A stretch of 64,000 nucleotides of DNA from an uncultured Algibacter sp. (GCF_947490405.1 NZ_CANLGU010000003.1:248001-312000), one strand, 5' to 3'. Shown: positions 1-9,427, counted from the stretch's first letter. Numbers and translations are program-made. Notes: a model not told the origin generated them from the letters alone.

Positions 1-93
1 TAGCAATTAAAATAACATAACGTTAAATCCATTGTTAATCTGGTTATTCGTCTACAAAACAAAAAACCACAACAAATTTGTATTATTATTGTA

Positions 94-1149
94 ATGATGT
101 TTACATTACGCTTCATATTAAAAAAGATAGGACAGATTCTATTACACGTTATATTTTGGTATGGCGTGCTCTTGTTTTATACCTACTTTTTTGGTGTGGA
201 TAGTAGCGATTATAGCTATGTTAGAAACTTTTCATTTTTTTTAATGCCCATAACCATTGCTACAACTTATGTGTTTATTTATAAAATAATACTCGATTAT
301 TTAATCCCGAAACGCTACTTTTTATTTGGTCTCTACAGCCTCTACGTGTTTATAATTTCGGCATACCTTATTGTGATCTCTGTGTTTTATGGGCTTGTTT
401 ATCTTTCAAATTTCGAGCATACAAACATGGCACCCATTAGCAAAAGCTTACTATTTGTAGCTATTAGCGTGTATTTAGTGGTTATAATTGTTAGTGCGTT
501 TAAGCTTTTAAAACTAAACTTAAAACATGCTGAAGACACCAAAAAACTGGAAACCAAAATTTTAGAAACCCAATTAAAACTAAAAGAACAAGAACTGAAT
601 TACTTAAAGATGCAGATTCATCCGCATTTTCTTTTTAATACATTAAACACCATGTATGGTTTTGCTTTAAAGAAAGCTGATGAAACACCAGAAATGATTT
701 TAAAGCTTTCAAACTTGTTAGACTATTTATTATATCAGGTTGATAAACCTTTTGTGGCGTTGCAAGATGAAATTAATCATATTGATGATTATATTGAGTT
801 GGAAAAAATGCGTTTTAATGATACGCTTCAAATTAATTTTGAAACCAAAAATATTTTAGAAGACGTAAAAATTCCTCCCATGCTCATGCTTCCATTTATT
901 GAAAACAGCTTTAAACACGGGAGTTTAAAAAACGGGACACTTCATATTAACATTAAACTGTATTGTGAAGACAAAAACATATTTTTTGACATTGATAATA
1001 CTACCAGCGATAATCTTACATCTAAAAATGGTATTGGTTTAGAAAATATAAAGAAGCGATTAAACCTATTATATAAAGATAAGCACCAACTTGATATTGA
1101 ACATACAAATGGAATATTTAAAGTCCATTTAAAACTCATGACCAATTAA
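94..1149 (+). CDS. LytS-family membrane sensor histidine kinase
   Basis: Membrane-bound histidine kinase of the LytS/YehU type (His_kinase PF06580 plus HATPase), expected to phosphorylate the LytTR regulator encoded directly downstream. Residues 1-145 hold about four hydrophobic membrane segments, followed by a short coiled-coil linker (about 145-170). The family phospho-acceptor block MQIHPHFLFNTLN lies near residues 173-185, and the C-terminal ATPase shows an N-box-like PFIENSFKHG and the glycine motif GIGLENIKKRL. Its TAA stop shares a base with the ATG of the next gene, so the two are translationally coupled. No extracellular sensor domain is visible, so the signal is unknown. The 93 bases upstream hold no clear gene. 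Confidence 0.93.
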   Translation: MMFTLRFILKKIGQILLHVIFWYGVLLFYTYFFGVDSSDYSYVRNFSFFLMPITIATTYVFIYKIILDYLIPKRYFLFGLYSLYVFIISAYLIVISVFYGLVYLSNFEHTNMAPISKSLLFVAISVYLVVIIVSAFKLLKLNLKHAEDTKKLETKILETQLKLKEQELNYLKMQIHPHFLFNTLNTMYGFALKKADETPEMILKLSNLLDYLLYQVDKPFVALQDEINHIDDYIELEKMRFNDTLQINFETKNILEDVKIPPMLMLPFIENSFKHGSLKNGTLHINIKLYCEDKNIFFDIDNTTSDNLTSKNGIGLENIKKRLNLLYKDKHQLDIEHTNGIFKVHLKLMTN

Positions 1150-1865
1150 TGCAAGAAAGCAAAAACATATCGTGTATAATTGTGGATGATGAGGCTATTG
1201 CAAGAGACGTTATTGCAACGCATTTGGCTAAAATACCGCATATAGAAATAGTTGCTAGGTGTAATAATGCCATTGAAGCTTTTAATGTGCTAAGAACCCA
1301 CACCATCAATTTAATTTTTTTAGATATTAATATGCCCGAAATATCAGGTATATCCTTTGCTAAATCTATAAATAAGGATGTGAAAATTATTTTTACAACA
1401 GCTTATAGAGATTTTGCTGTTGAGGGTTTTGAACTGCAAGCTATAGATTATTTGATGAAACCTATTTCTTTTGAAAGGTTATTAAAAGCAGTAAATACTT
1501 ATTATGATGTTTACGCATCAATCGAAACAACCACAGCCACAAAAGTTGACCCGAATGATTTTATGTTTGTTCGAGCCGATAGACGCATGATTAAAATAGA
1601 TTTTGAATCTATAATCTACATTGAAAGTTACAGCGATTATATAAAAATTCATTTAGCCAATGAAACTATAGTGACTAGAGAAACAATAAGTGCCATTGAA
1701 GCAAAACTACCAAACAAACGTTTTTTACGAATTCATCGTTCTTATATCATTGCCTTAAAACACATTACGTCTTTTACCAACGAGGAAATAACAATTAATA
1801 ATACCGCACTTACAATAAGTAGAAGTTATAAAAAAGGCGTTTTAGAAGTACTAGAAAAATTTTAG
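1149..1865 (+). CDS. LytTR-family response regulator
   Basis: Two-domain response regulator and partner of the preceding LytS-type kinase. The receiver domain (about 1-125) has the acidic pair DDE near residue 13, the phospho-accepting aspartate D59 in FLDINMPE, and the conserved lysine in LMKPISF. The C-terminal LytTR DNA-binding domain (about 135-238) shows the family sequence IIYIESYSDYIKIH and RIHRSYIIAL. It starts at the base where the kinase stop ends. In Bacteroidota such pairs often regulate surface or membrane functions; the targets cannot be read from this sequence. Confidence 0.94.
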   Translation: MQESKNISCIIVDDEAIARDVIATHLAKIPHIEIVARCNNAIEAFNVLRTHTINLIFLDINMPEISGISFAKSINKDVKIIFTTAYRDFAVEGFELQAIDYLMKPISFERLLKAVNTYYDVYASIETTTATKVDPNDFMFVRADRRMIKIDFESIIYIESYSDYIKIHLANETIVTRETISAIEAKLPNKRFLRIHRSYIIALKHITSFTNEEITINNTALTISRSYKKGVLEVLEKF

Positions 1866-1883
1866 TGAAGATTAGTCCTTTTA

Positions 1884-1925
1884 AAATCTCTTGAAAAGCT
1901 AAAATAGATTCAAGAGATTTTTAAT
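1884..1925. terminator. Bidirectional terminator hairpin
   Basis: Perfect 12-bp inverted repeat AAATCTCTTGAA / TTCAAGAGATTT with a 13-base loop, followed by T-rich sequence on the + strand. It sits between the convergent LytTR regulator and glycoside hydrolase genes and probably serves both. Confidence 0.8.
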
Positions 1926-1940
1926 ACTTATATGCCTTGA

Positions 1941-4847
1941 TTAATTATACAATAAACGCTTGATAACACCAGACTTGGTTCTTAAAATATAAATACCTTT
2001 AGAGAACGCAGAAATGTCTACTTGATCTCCTGTTCCTTGTGATACCTCTACCCCTAATAAAGAGTAGACTTTCCAAGTTTTTGGAGTACTTAAATTAAAC
2101 TTACCATTTTTACTAGGTATGGAGTATACTTTAAAATCTTCAGCACTCGTAACCTCGTCAATACTTAATGCACCTACTTTATTGATGGTTACATAATCGT
2201 AAGTAGGTCCTGCTCCACCCACAGGAATTTTTAATTCTAAAACCCATTTCCCTTCGGTTAAGGTAAATACGCTTGAAGTATAATCACCATATACTGTGGC
2301 ACCGCTTCCATCTGTAATTTTTCTAATACCAGAAGTAGTAGAACCATTTGGCGCTGTAAAAAGGTTTGTTTTGGACGTTAATTGCTGATTTAAGATTGAG
2401 GCTTCAAAAGGTTTTGAGTTATTAGAGAGCGTTCTATAATTTACCAACATTTCGTAGTCTCCAGTTTCGGTAACATCTACGGTATACCTTGTGTATTCAT
2501 TACCAACAACACTAGACACTACAAAACCCGTACCTCCTGTTGTGATATCTACATCTTCACCAGCACCAGTACGATATGCTCCACCCACGTTTCCTAGTGT
2601 AGAATCTGAAAAGGCAACACCGGCGCCTCCTGTATCGTAGTCTTCAAATTGAATTATTCCAGGTATGGTACGCGTTACATTATTATAAGGTCGTGATGGA
2701 AAATCGTTACTCGTAATATTTATAACTGTTTCGGCTGTTCTATTGTCTGTATGGGTTAGTACTAATTTTAGCTCGTAATCACCTGCTGCTATATTTTCTA
2801 GAGCAGTATCGTTTTGTCCATCAAAACCCCAAGTAAACGGTGCACTAGTGATACTTCGCACTAAAACATTATTGACAAATAAATCTACACTCGCAATTTC
2901 AGAGGCACTTAGTGCTATTGATGCTTCAACTTCTATATCTTCTCCTGGTAAAACATTATCAGCATTTCCTGGTGATAAAAATACAGGAGCTTGTAACGGT
3001 ATCAGTAAATCAACATTAACCTTATCTAAATTAAGTACCCCATTTATTGCATTGATACGTAATGTATGTATGCCTTTAGTTAAAGGCACATTAAACCGTG
3101 TACTACTTTGAAAATCTAATGCACTTGCAGTTTGTGATAATGCAAAATCATTAAAAGCTACATCATTATCTATCTCTATGCCGATTATAGCATCAGCAAC
3201 TTCTGAAGCATAAATAAATTCAAAATTATAGGTGTTTGTATTTAAAACATTTACTGTGTATTCTAACCAATCACCACTTTGCATATTATTTATATAGGTA
3301 ATATCGTTATCCGTAGCAACACCAAGAGCTGTAGATGATGAAAAACTTTCGGCCTCAATAATTCCAGATATTGCTTGTGCATTCTCATTGAGATATATTC
3401 CAGAAATTTTACTTACCGATAATGGTGGTAAAATAATAGTGCCTGTACCCTGTTTTATTAATTGCAATTGATTTGAAAAATAATCTACTGGTGCTACAGG
3501 TCCTAAATTTTCAAACACCAATGCTTCATGATTAAAAGCGCCTGTATATTCAATATCATCAAACTTCAATTCGAATTCTACAGGTTTATCTGTTAAATTA
3601 ACAGCCATTATTTTTGTTTCTCCATTTTTTGTAGTTGCCCTTGCATTTACTGCCTTTACAGAACCCCTTGGCACTGTTAAATCTGTAGAAGCTGTAACTG
3701 TACCAGATAACATTATAGCATCTCTGTATACATCTTGTATAATTTCATAAGTAGATAAATAGCCTCTTTTTTGTAATGGATATATAGGTTGTCTTTGTGG
3801 AGAAACAACCACCATAGCGTTTAAAATTCTATTAAAACTAAACCAGTTGGCTCTCTCATAGATATCTTGATTTTCTGCCATATACATATAAACATCTGCT
3901 AGTCCTAAACATGCGCCAGCATGAACGTCGCTACCTGCAGAAACCCCCCATTCAGTTAACCATACTGGCTTTCCAGGTGCAAAATTATCTCTCACCCAAT
4001 TAACGTCTTCAGCTAATTCTAACTTAGCAGTTAATAATGCACTGTATGCACTATTACTTTCTCCAGGAATATCAGGATCAGCGCCTAAATACTTATGTAC
4101 AGTAATGGCATCAAAATAATTGCCATCTCCTATAATTTCATTATTATAACCAGCTTGACTTCGTCTCCAACCTAAAGGAATAGATAATTTAATATCTGGA
4201 AATTCGGCCTTTAATGCTGTTGATACCTCAGTAGCTGCGGATAAATATAAAGCTGGTGTTGCAGTTCTATTAGCACGCTGGTTTTTCCAAAAATGCTCGT
4301 TTCCTAACTCAATAGCTTTTACTTCTAAACCTAAACCAATATCCTTTTGTGCTCTAGCAACACTACTAGCACCATCATCAAAATTAACACTGTAAGTCCA
4401 CATCATGTCATAGCCTTGTCCACCAGTAACAGCTTTTCTATCTGTATTTAAAGACGCGATACCACCTATATGCCCTTTTATACTTCTAACATATACATCT
4501 AAAACATCTTGATGGCTTCCATTATCATAATCATCTTGTTGATAAGTATCATCTTGCCATTCATAAAAATTAGCCCAAACACCGTGTGGAAATCTTATAG
4601 TTACTGGGTTTACTAATTTTATAAAATCTTTTTGTAATTGCGTATTAAAACCTTCAATATTATAGCCTATAATTTTGTTATTAAAAGGCTCTGTATTGGT
4701 AGTTTCTACATTTAAGGATGCCGTTATAGTATTTGGCGTGTTAAATGGATATTGTTGAGCAAAAAGTTTTAATGAAAAACCGTTTAAGACGAGTAGTAAT
4801 AATAAAATTTGTAACTTGGATACTTTCCTAAGTGTAATTGTTGTCAT
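1941..4847 (-). CDS. Secreted clan GH-A-like glycoside hydrolase with two CBM6-like modules and a T9SS C-terminal domain
   Basis: Large extracellular polysaccharidase. A signal peptide (about 1-31) precedes a TIM-barrel-like catalytic region (about 35-400) with the clan GH-A pattern of acid/base glutamate in ELGNEHF (E184) and nucleophile glutamate in WLTEWG (E299). A first CBM6-like module (about 495-612, GIIEAESF, SGDWLEYTVNV), an Ig-like linker (about 617-712) and a second CBM6-like module (about 725-892, IIQFEDYDTGG) follow. The C-terminus (about 905-968, FSKGIYILRTKSGVIKRLLYN-like) is a type A type IX sorting domain, so the enzyme should be surface-attached or released. The architecture resembles marine agarases and porphyranases (for example GH86), but family and substrate are inferred, not shown. 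The secreted lectin-like gene upstream on the same strand may act with it. Confidence 0.85.
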   Translation of the reverse strand: MTTITLRKVSKLQILLLLLVLNGFSLKLFAQQYPFNTPNTITASLNVETTNTEPFNNKIIGYNIEGFNTQLQKDFIKLVNPVTIRFPHGVWANFYEWQDDTYQQDDYDNGSHQDVLDVYVRSIKGHIGGIASLNTDRKAVTGGQGYDMMWTYSVNFDDGASSVARAQKDIGLGLEVKAIELGNEHFWKNQRANRTATPALYLSAATEVSTALKAEFPDIKLSIPLGWRRSQAGYNNEIIGDGNYFDAITVHKYLGADPDIPGESNSAYSALLTAKLELAEDVNWVRDNFAPGKPVWLTEWGVSAGSDVHAGACLGLADVYMYMAENQDIYERANWFSFNRILNAMVVVSPQRQPIYPLQKRGYLSTYEIIQDVYRDAIMLSGTVTASTDLTVPRGSVKAVNARATTKNGETKIMAVNLTDKPVEFELKFDDIEYTGAFNHEALVFENLGPVAPVDYFSNQLQLIKQGTGTIILPPLSVSKISGIYLNENAQAISGIIEAESFSSSTALGVATDNDITYINNMQSGDWLEYTVNVLNTNTYNFEFIYASEVADAIIGIEIDNDVAFNDFALSQTASALDFQSSTRFNVPLTKGIHTLRINAINGVLNLDKVNVDLLIPLQAPVFLSPGNADNVLPGEDIEVEASIALSASEIASVDLFVNNVLVRSITSAPFTWGFDGQNDTALENIAAGDYELKLVLTHTDNRTAETVINITSNDFPSRPYNNVTRTIPGIIQFEDYDTGGAGVAFSDSTLGNVGGAYRTGAGEDVDITTGGTGFVVSSVVGNEYTRYTVDVTETGDYEMLVNYRTLSNNSKPFEASILNQQLTSKTNLFTAPNGSTTSGIRKITDGSGATVYGDYTSSVFTLTEGKWVLELKIPVGGAGPTYDYVTINKVGALSIDEVTSAEDFKVYSIPSKNGKFNLSTPKTWKVYSLLGVEVSQGTGDQVDISAFSKGIYILRTKSGVIKRLLYN

Positions 4848-5032
4848 GCTTTCTCTTTTTCAATTTTTTAAAAAGTATGCATTCAATACTAAATGCACAT
4901 TTTTCCGAAGATACTAAAGTAAAAGAGCCTTAGTGTCATGTAGTGTACTGATTTGCAATGTGAATTATACAAACTGCAGATTAAGTCGTTATGATCAATT
5001 AACGTAAGATATTAAATACTGATGTGCTACTT

Positions 5033-5734
5033 TTATCTAAAAATTTGTTTTTTTTCTTTTAGTTTACCATCAGCCCAAACTTTAATATCATCAAATTTAC
5101 CCGTATCATCAAACGAACCAAAACCTAAGTATCCAGATTTAAAATGCGTATCTGTAGCTTTCATGATAGGTGTCGTCATGTCATCAAAATAAATTTCAAT
5201 AAGCCCTTCTTCAACTTTTCTAACTACTCTAGCGGTATGCCAATCGTTTACCGCGCCCCAACTAGTACCCTTAGTTCTTTCTGAAGCTATACTTTTTCGA
5301 GGCTCATCATTAACTAAAAAAATAGAATTTGCGTGTGCATCTGCTTTTGTAGCGATGTGTGTGTAATAAAAATTGGAGGCGTTAGTAATACCAAACATTA
5401 AACATAAATCGCGATGCCCGTATTCTCTGCCGTTTTGGTTTAGTCGTATTTCATAAATAAAATCACCAAGAAGCACATTTTTAATTAAAGCTATATTAAA
5501 TGGCGACCTTACTTCTGGTTTGTAATTGCTTTTTTCAACAAGCTCTAAACAGTTGCCGTTGCTTTCTTTTGAAATGCGCCACACTTTGCTATCTGTCATT
5601 TCAAAATCATGTATCGCTTCATTAGATTCAAAATCTTGACTGTAAACTAGTTTATAATCCTCTGGGATGTTTGCTTGAGCACATAGTTTTATACTTAAAG
5701 TAAAACATACAAAAAGAGCAAAAGAAATTTTCAT
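5033..5734 (-). CDS. Secreted concanavalin-like (DUF1080/LamG-type) protein
   Basis: A 233-residue exported protein. The first 19 residues form a signal peptide ending near LCAQ. The remainder is rich in beta-strand sequence and matches the pattern of concanavalin-A-like jelly-roll domains: KLVYSQDFESNEAIHDFEM near the start, DWHTARVVRKVEEGLIEIYFD in the middle and YLGFGSFDDTGKFDDIKVW at the end. That last block is typical of DUF1080/LamG-like glycan-binding folds. No catalytic motif was recognised. It lies just upstream of the glycoside hydrolase on the same strand, separated by 185 bases, so a joint role in polysaccharide binding is plausible but inferred. Confidence 0.7.
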   Translation of the reverse strand: MKISFALFVCFTLSIKLCAQANIPEDYKLVYSQDFESNEAIHDFEMTDSKVWRISKESNGNCLELVEKSNYKPEVRSPFNIALIKNVLLGDFIYEIRLNQNGREYGHRDLCLMFGITNASNFYYTHIATKADAHANSIFLVNDEPRKSIASERTKGTSWGAVNDWHTARVVRKVEEGLIEIYFDDMTTPIMKATDTHFKSGYLGFGSFDDTGKFDDIKVWADGKLKEKKQIFR

Positions 5735-5780
5735 GTAGTGAATATTTATTGATCTCTAAATTATCACTTTAAATTTTAAT

Positions 5781-5815
5781 AAAAAAAATCCCTTTCCAAA
5801 TTCATGAAAAGGGAT
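5781..5815 (-). terminator. Rho-independent terminator of the mscS-like gene
   Basis: On the - strand an ATCCCTTT / AAAGGGAT stem with an 11-12 base loop is followed by a run of eight T residues, 68 bases past the stop of the channel gene. Confidence 0.75.
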
Positions 5816-5882
5816 GATAAGATGTAGAGAGCGTTTCGTTACCCAGAAAAGTAACCAACCAAATTTTAACCCTAACTTAAAG

Positions 5883-6698
5883 TTAATCCTGAATACTTAC
5901 TTGACTCTCTACAATATCTTTAATAGGTATAATGACTTTACCTGTTTTTGTTTTTATAGTTACTGAAATACTATTAATAGCTTCTACCTCACCACGGATG
6001 TCATTGAACTCAATAACTTGCCCTATTTCGTAAAGTTTTCTGGCATAAAACGTATTTAGTATTTTTTCTACCGCTTTGCGTGCTCCAAAACCAAACGCTA
6101 ATGCAAACGCTAAAAGAAATGCTGCCAGTATCATTTTAATATTACTGGTTATAATTTCAGTATTTATCTCTGCTTGATTAAGTGCCGTGATACTTATTAA
6201 AACCATTAGGATAATAAATACCAGTTGGCTTATTAATTTACCTCCAGATAAATCTATAGACTCGAATAAATTTTGCAAAGATTTTTTAACAAACGTTGCA
6301 AACAAAAGGCCTAATGTTATAATTACTAGAGCGGTAAACAGTTTTGGCAAATAGCCCATAAAACTCTTTAATCCCTCAGAAACCATTGTTAATTGTAAAA
6401 TATCTGCTACAATAGTAATTAATACGATGTATAATAACCACTTAACTGTTTTAACTAAAATATTAACCAAATTAACATTTAGGGTTTTCCCTTCTGATAA
6501 CTCTATTTCATTTAGCTTATCACCTAGTTTATTAACATTGGCTTTAGTAAGTACCTTTTTTAAAATACTTGTTATAATTTTTGTAACAATCAAGAATATA
6601 ATTATTAGAGCAAGTACACCTAAAATTTTTGGTGCAGAGGCCGCAATATCTAGCCATATTTTTTCTAATGATTCTTTTATTTGGTCTAAAAAATTCAT
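5883..6698 (-). CDS. MscS-like small-conductance mechanosensitive channel family protein
   Basis: Inner-membrane protein of 271 residues with four to five hydrophobic segments (about 20-45, 85-110, 120-145, 155-180, 185-205). The last segment runs into the MscS pore-like glycine/alanine sequence LAFALAFGFGARKAVEKIL. It is followed by a beta domain, GQVIEFNDIRGEVEAINSISVTIKTKTGK, which is the most conserved block of the MscS family. It is short and lacks the large C-terminal cage of E. coli MscS. It follows an ECF sigma factor and a 62-residue protein in an apparent operon with a 20-base gap, suggesting regulation by envelope or osmotic stress (inference). Confidence 0.85.
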   Translation of the reverse strand: MNFLDQIKESLEKIWLDIAASAPKILGVLALIIIFLIVTKIITSILKKVLTKANVNKLGDKLNEIELSEGKTLNVNLVNILVKTVKWLLYIVLITIVADILQLTMVSEGLKSFMGYLPKLFTALVIITLGLLFATFVKKSLQNLFESIDLSGGKLISQLVFIILMVLISITALNQAEINTEIITSNIKMILAAFLLAFALAFGFGARKAVEKILNTFYARKLYEIGQVIEFNDIRGEVEAINSISVTIKTKTGKVIIPIKDIVESQVSIQD

Positions 6699-6718
6699 AA
6701 TTATAGGGTTATTATTGG

Positions 6719-6907
6719 TTATGTATTTTTGTTATTATTATTTCTCTTACTAATTACCGTTTCTATAACATGACTAAAGTTATAAGAAAACAAAGCAGCT
6801 AAATCCATTATGAGTTTTGCCATAGCAATATCACTCATAACCTTCGACTTAAGTTCCTGAGGAACTTCTTTAAGTGGCTGGTTTATATGTTTAAATGGAT
6901 TATCCAT
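6719..6907 (-). CDS. Small hypothetical protein coupled to an ECF sigma factor
   Basis: A 62-residue soluble protein with no recognised domain. It is mostly helical in appearance (PQELKSKVMSDIAMAKLIMDLAALF), with an Asn/Lys-rich tail and no signal peptide or clear membrane helix. Its ATG shares a base with the TAA of the sigma factor gene upstream, so the two are translationally coupled, and the MscS-like gene follows 20 bases later. The position is where an anti-sigma factor is often encoded, but the protein lacks the transmembrane segment and zinc motif expected of one. A sigma-modulating role is only a guess from context. Confidence 0.65.
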   Translation of the reverse strand: MDNPFKHINQPLKEVPQELKSKVMSDIAMAKLIMDLAALFSYNFSHVIETVISKRNNNNKNT

Positions 6908-7482
6908 TAATTTGGGTTTTCGTTATAAACGGTTATTAATTTGTCTTTAGCGCGTTTAATTCGCATTTTCACCGCACTTTGTCCTATACCTAGAGCATCT
7001 TCTATTTCTTTAATCGTTAAGAAATCTTGGTATTTCATTAGCAAAATCATTTTCTCTTCTGGAGAAATGAGCTCTAATGCTACTTTTAATTTATCAACTT
7101 TCATGGTCAGGAGACTTTTATCGTCTTCCTCTTCTTCTGAAAGGTTTTCTATATCTTTATAATCAACCGACTGTTTCTCAAATTTCTTAGCCGTATTTCT
7201 AGTTACATAATTAACACAATGGTTATAAGTAAATGAATATAACCATGTTGAAAATTTCGATTTACCTTTAAAACTAGCTAGTTTAACAAAGAGTTTTAAA
7301 AATACATCTTGCGTTAAATCCTTAGCTTCATCTTCATCTTTCGCAAAACCATAACATTTATTATATACTAGACCCGCATACCTATCATACAAAGTCTCGA
7401 AAAGCAATGTGTCGTTTGTTTTGACGATTGCTTCTACCAGATCCTCATCAGATAGCTTATTAATATTGTTTAGGGTTTTCAA
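6907..7482 (-). CDS. ECF-type RNA polymerase sigma factor
   Basis: Sigma-70 family group 4 (ECF) factor of 191 residues. Region 2 is visible as LYDRYAGLVYNKCYGFAKDEDEAKDLTQDVFLKLF (about 32-70) with the region 2.3/2.4 sequence FSTWLYSFTYNHCVNY. Region 4 is the helix-turn-helix EKMILLMKYQDFLTIKEIEDALGIGQSAVKMRIKRAKDKL near the C-terminus. It is the first gene of an operon with a 62-residue protein and an MscS-like channel. Its 245-base upstream region is AT-rich and holds no recognised gene. Confidence 0.94.
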   Translation of the reverse strand: MKTLNNINKLSDEDLVEAIVKTNDTLLFETLYDRYAGLVYNKCYGFAKDEDEAKDLTQDVFLKLFVKLASFKGKSKFSTWLYSFTYNHCVNYVTRNTAKKFEKQSVDYKDIENLSEEEEDDKSLLTMKVDKLKVALELISPEEKMILLMKYQDFLTIKEIEDALGIGQSAVKMRIKRAKDKLITVYNENPN

Positions 7483-7727
7483 ATTTAGCTTAACGCTATT
7501 TAGTTATTAATCTTTAAGACCCAATACTTTTTAAAAGGTCACAAGTTTTGCAAAAAAATAAAAAAAACATTTATTAATGCGCAAAACATAATAATATACT
7601 TACGCACATACTACGCAAATTCTTTGTTATATTGAAACAGTAAATTTAAGGTTTAAACTTTTGTTAATGGCTTTACTAAATAGGAAACTTATAATGGATA
7701 TTCTTAAATTAGCAAAAATTTAAGTTT

Positions 7728-8510
7728 ATGAAGTCTCTATACGTTTTCCTTATTGCTACTATATTTATTTTACCAACGAATAGTCATGCTAGTGATGATT
7801 TTTGGGGACAAACGGGACATCGTGTTGTTGGAAAAATAGCTGACATCTATTTAAAAGGAAAAGCCAAAAGAGAAGTAAGACGCTTATTAAAAAGAAAATC
7901 GCTTGCTTTTGTTTCAACATTTGCTGATGAGATAAAAGCAGATAAACGCTATAATAAATTTTACACTTGGCACTACATAAATATGCCTCTTGATTCTAAT
8001 TACGAAGACTCTAAAAAAAATCCGAAAGGCGATTTAGTAACTGGAATAGCTTATTGCACAAAAATTATTAAAGACGATAAATCTACAGATGATGACAAAT
8101 CATTTTACTTGAAGTTATTAATTCATCTTATTGGCGATTTGCATCAACCTATGCATATTGGTTTGGAAGAAGATAGAGGTGGAAACGATTTTAAAGTGCA
8201 ATGGCATTATGAGGATTCCAACCTACATAGAGTTTGGGATAGTGGCATGATTGAAAAATATAATATGACTTATACTGAACTAACTGATAATGCAGATGTT
8301 TTAACCAAAGACCAAGTAAAGTCCATCCAAAAAGGATCAGTTATTGACTGGGTGAATGAAACCCATGAGTTAACAAAAAAAGTATATGCTTCTGCTGAAC
8401 CTGATGAAAATTTAAGATATCGCTACTCTTACAATAACTTTAAAACCGTTAGGAGTCAATTACAAATTGCTGGAATTCGTTTAGCGCAATATTTAAATGA
8501 TTTGTTTTAG
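7728..8510 (+). CDS. S1/P1-family zinc nuclease (secreted)
   Basis: Exported phosphodiesterase that degrades single-stranded DNA and RNA in the periplasm or outside the cell. A signal peptide (about 1-21) leaves a mature protein starting near the family sequence FWGQTGHRVVGKIAD, in which the N-terminal Trp and His are zinc ligands. Further ligand motifs are STFADEI, WHYINMP, HLIGDLHQPMHIG, GGNDFKV and LHRVWDSGMI, in the family order. The length of 260 residues is normal. The stop codon lies only four bases from the stop of the convergent DUF922 gene, leaving no room for a terminator. A phosphate-scavenging role is likely. Confidence 0.92.
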   Translation: MKSLYVFLIATIFILPTNSHASDDFWGQTGHRVVGKIADIYLKGKAKREVRRLLKRKSLAFVSTFADEIKADKRYNKFYTWHYINMPLDSNYEDSKKNPKGDLVTGIAYCTKIIKDDKSTDDDKSFYLKLLIHLIGDLHQPMHIGLEEDRGGNDFKVQWHYEDSNLHRVWDSGMIEKYNMTYTELTDNADVLTKDQVKSIQKGSVIDWVNETHELTKKVYASAEPDENLRYRYSYNNFKTVRSQLQIAGIRLAQYLNDLF

Positions 8511-8514
8511 TAGA

Positions 8515-9351
8515 CTAATTTGATTTATATAAATCATATTTTGCTAATTCAATTTCTACTATAGACTTCCACTTTTTTTGAGTTTCAAATTTTTCACCGA
8601 ATTGCGTTTGTATATCATAAAGACTTTGGCGCCCTTCCCATTCATTATGAATCTTATAGTAAATTTTTTCAGCCTCAGCGCCTTTTGAAGGCGTAATATT
8701 AGCATCAATAAAAGCCTTTCTTAGTTTTCTAGCATAAATTTCAGTAATATCAAAATGAATTTGCTCATGAGTTAAAACATAAGGTGTTTTTCCTTCTGGC
8801 CTAAACCAACTACTATTATTTACAAATACAGTTTTTACAAAAATCTTACCTTTTGAAAATAAATTTAAACCATTCGAGTAAAACCCAAAACCAGAGTTAG
8901 TAACAGCTAAAGCATTTGGATAATTTTCATCATCTGGAACTCCTTTAAAATCATCCCATGTTAATTTTCTATCAGATGACCATTCTATTTCTGTTTCATA
9001 ATTTTTAGCATCATCAACTTTATAAATCTTAGCCCAAAGCCTATCACAACTACTCCAACTATCAGCTGGCTTATGTTTGGTTATTTTAACTAAATTGGCT
9101 CCTGCTTTTCTAGCCAAAACTTTTAAATGTTCAAGATTTTCATAATAAGAACAATTTTCTGAGAATCCATTATCTGTAGCTTTTAGTTCTCCTATTATAT
9201 CGCCTTTTATAATTTGATCATCAACAATATCAAGTATAACCACTAATTCACTTTCTTCTAGTTCTGGTAGTTTTTTTATAACTGAACTCCGAAGTTTTGG
9301 AGAACATGAATTAAACGCTATAAAGATTAAAATTAATGCTAATCTCTTCAT
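8515..9351 (-). CDS. DUF922-type lipoprotein, putative zinc peptidase
   Basis: Lipoprotein with the signal sequence MKRLALILIFIAFNSCSPK, whose lipobox Cys becomes residue 1. The ORF track begins nine codons earlier, but that start lies inside the lpdA terminator hairpin, so the internal ATG at 9351 is preferred. The second half holds THEQIHFDITEIYARKLR, an HExxH-type zinc motif as seen in DUF922 proteins, preceded by LTWDDFKGVPDD. The first half (about 30-125) is a separate, less clear domain with several cysteines. Proteolytic activity is inferred from the motif; the substrate is unknown. Confidence 0.75.
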   Translation of the reverse strand: MKRLALILIFIAFNSCSPKLRSSVIKKLPELEESELVVILDIVDDQIIKGDIIGELKATDNGFSENCSYYENLEHLKVLARKAGANLVKITKHKPADSWSSCDRLWAKIYKVDDAKNYETEIEWSSDRKLTWDDFKGVPDDENYPNALAVTNSGFGFYSNGLNLFSKGKIFVKTVFVNNSSWFRPEGKTPYVLTHEQIHFDITEIYARKLRKAFIDANITPSKGAEAEKIYYKIHNEWEGRQSLYDIQTQFGEKFETQKKWKSIVEIELAKYDLYKSN

Positions 9352-9365
9352 AGAAATACTTTTAA

Positions 9366-9398
9366 AAACAAAAAGCAATCAATAATTGATTGCTTTTT
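9366..9398 (-). terminator. Terminator of lpdA
   Basis: Perfect 13-bp inverted repeat AAAAAGCAATCAA / TTGATTGCTTTTT with a three-base loop, followed on the - strand by GTTTTT, 30 bases past the lpdA stop. It overlaps the upstream extension of the next gene's ORF and so argues for that gene starting at 9351. Confidence 0.85.
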
Positions 9399-9427
9399 GT
9401 TCTAATTTTATTTTTCAATATACGATT

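Noticed and set aside
9352-9378. Upstream start of the DUF922 lipoprotein as given by the ORF track
   Set aside because: The nine extra codons lie on the lpdA terminator stem and its tail, and would precede a complete lipoprotein signal peptide.
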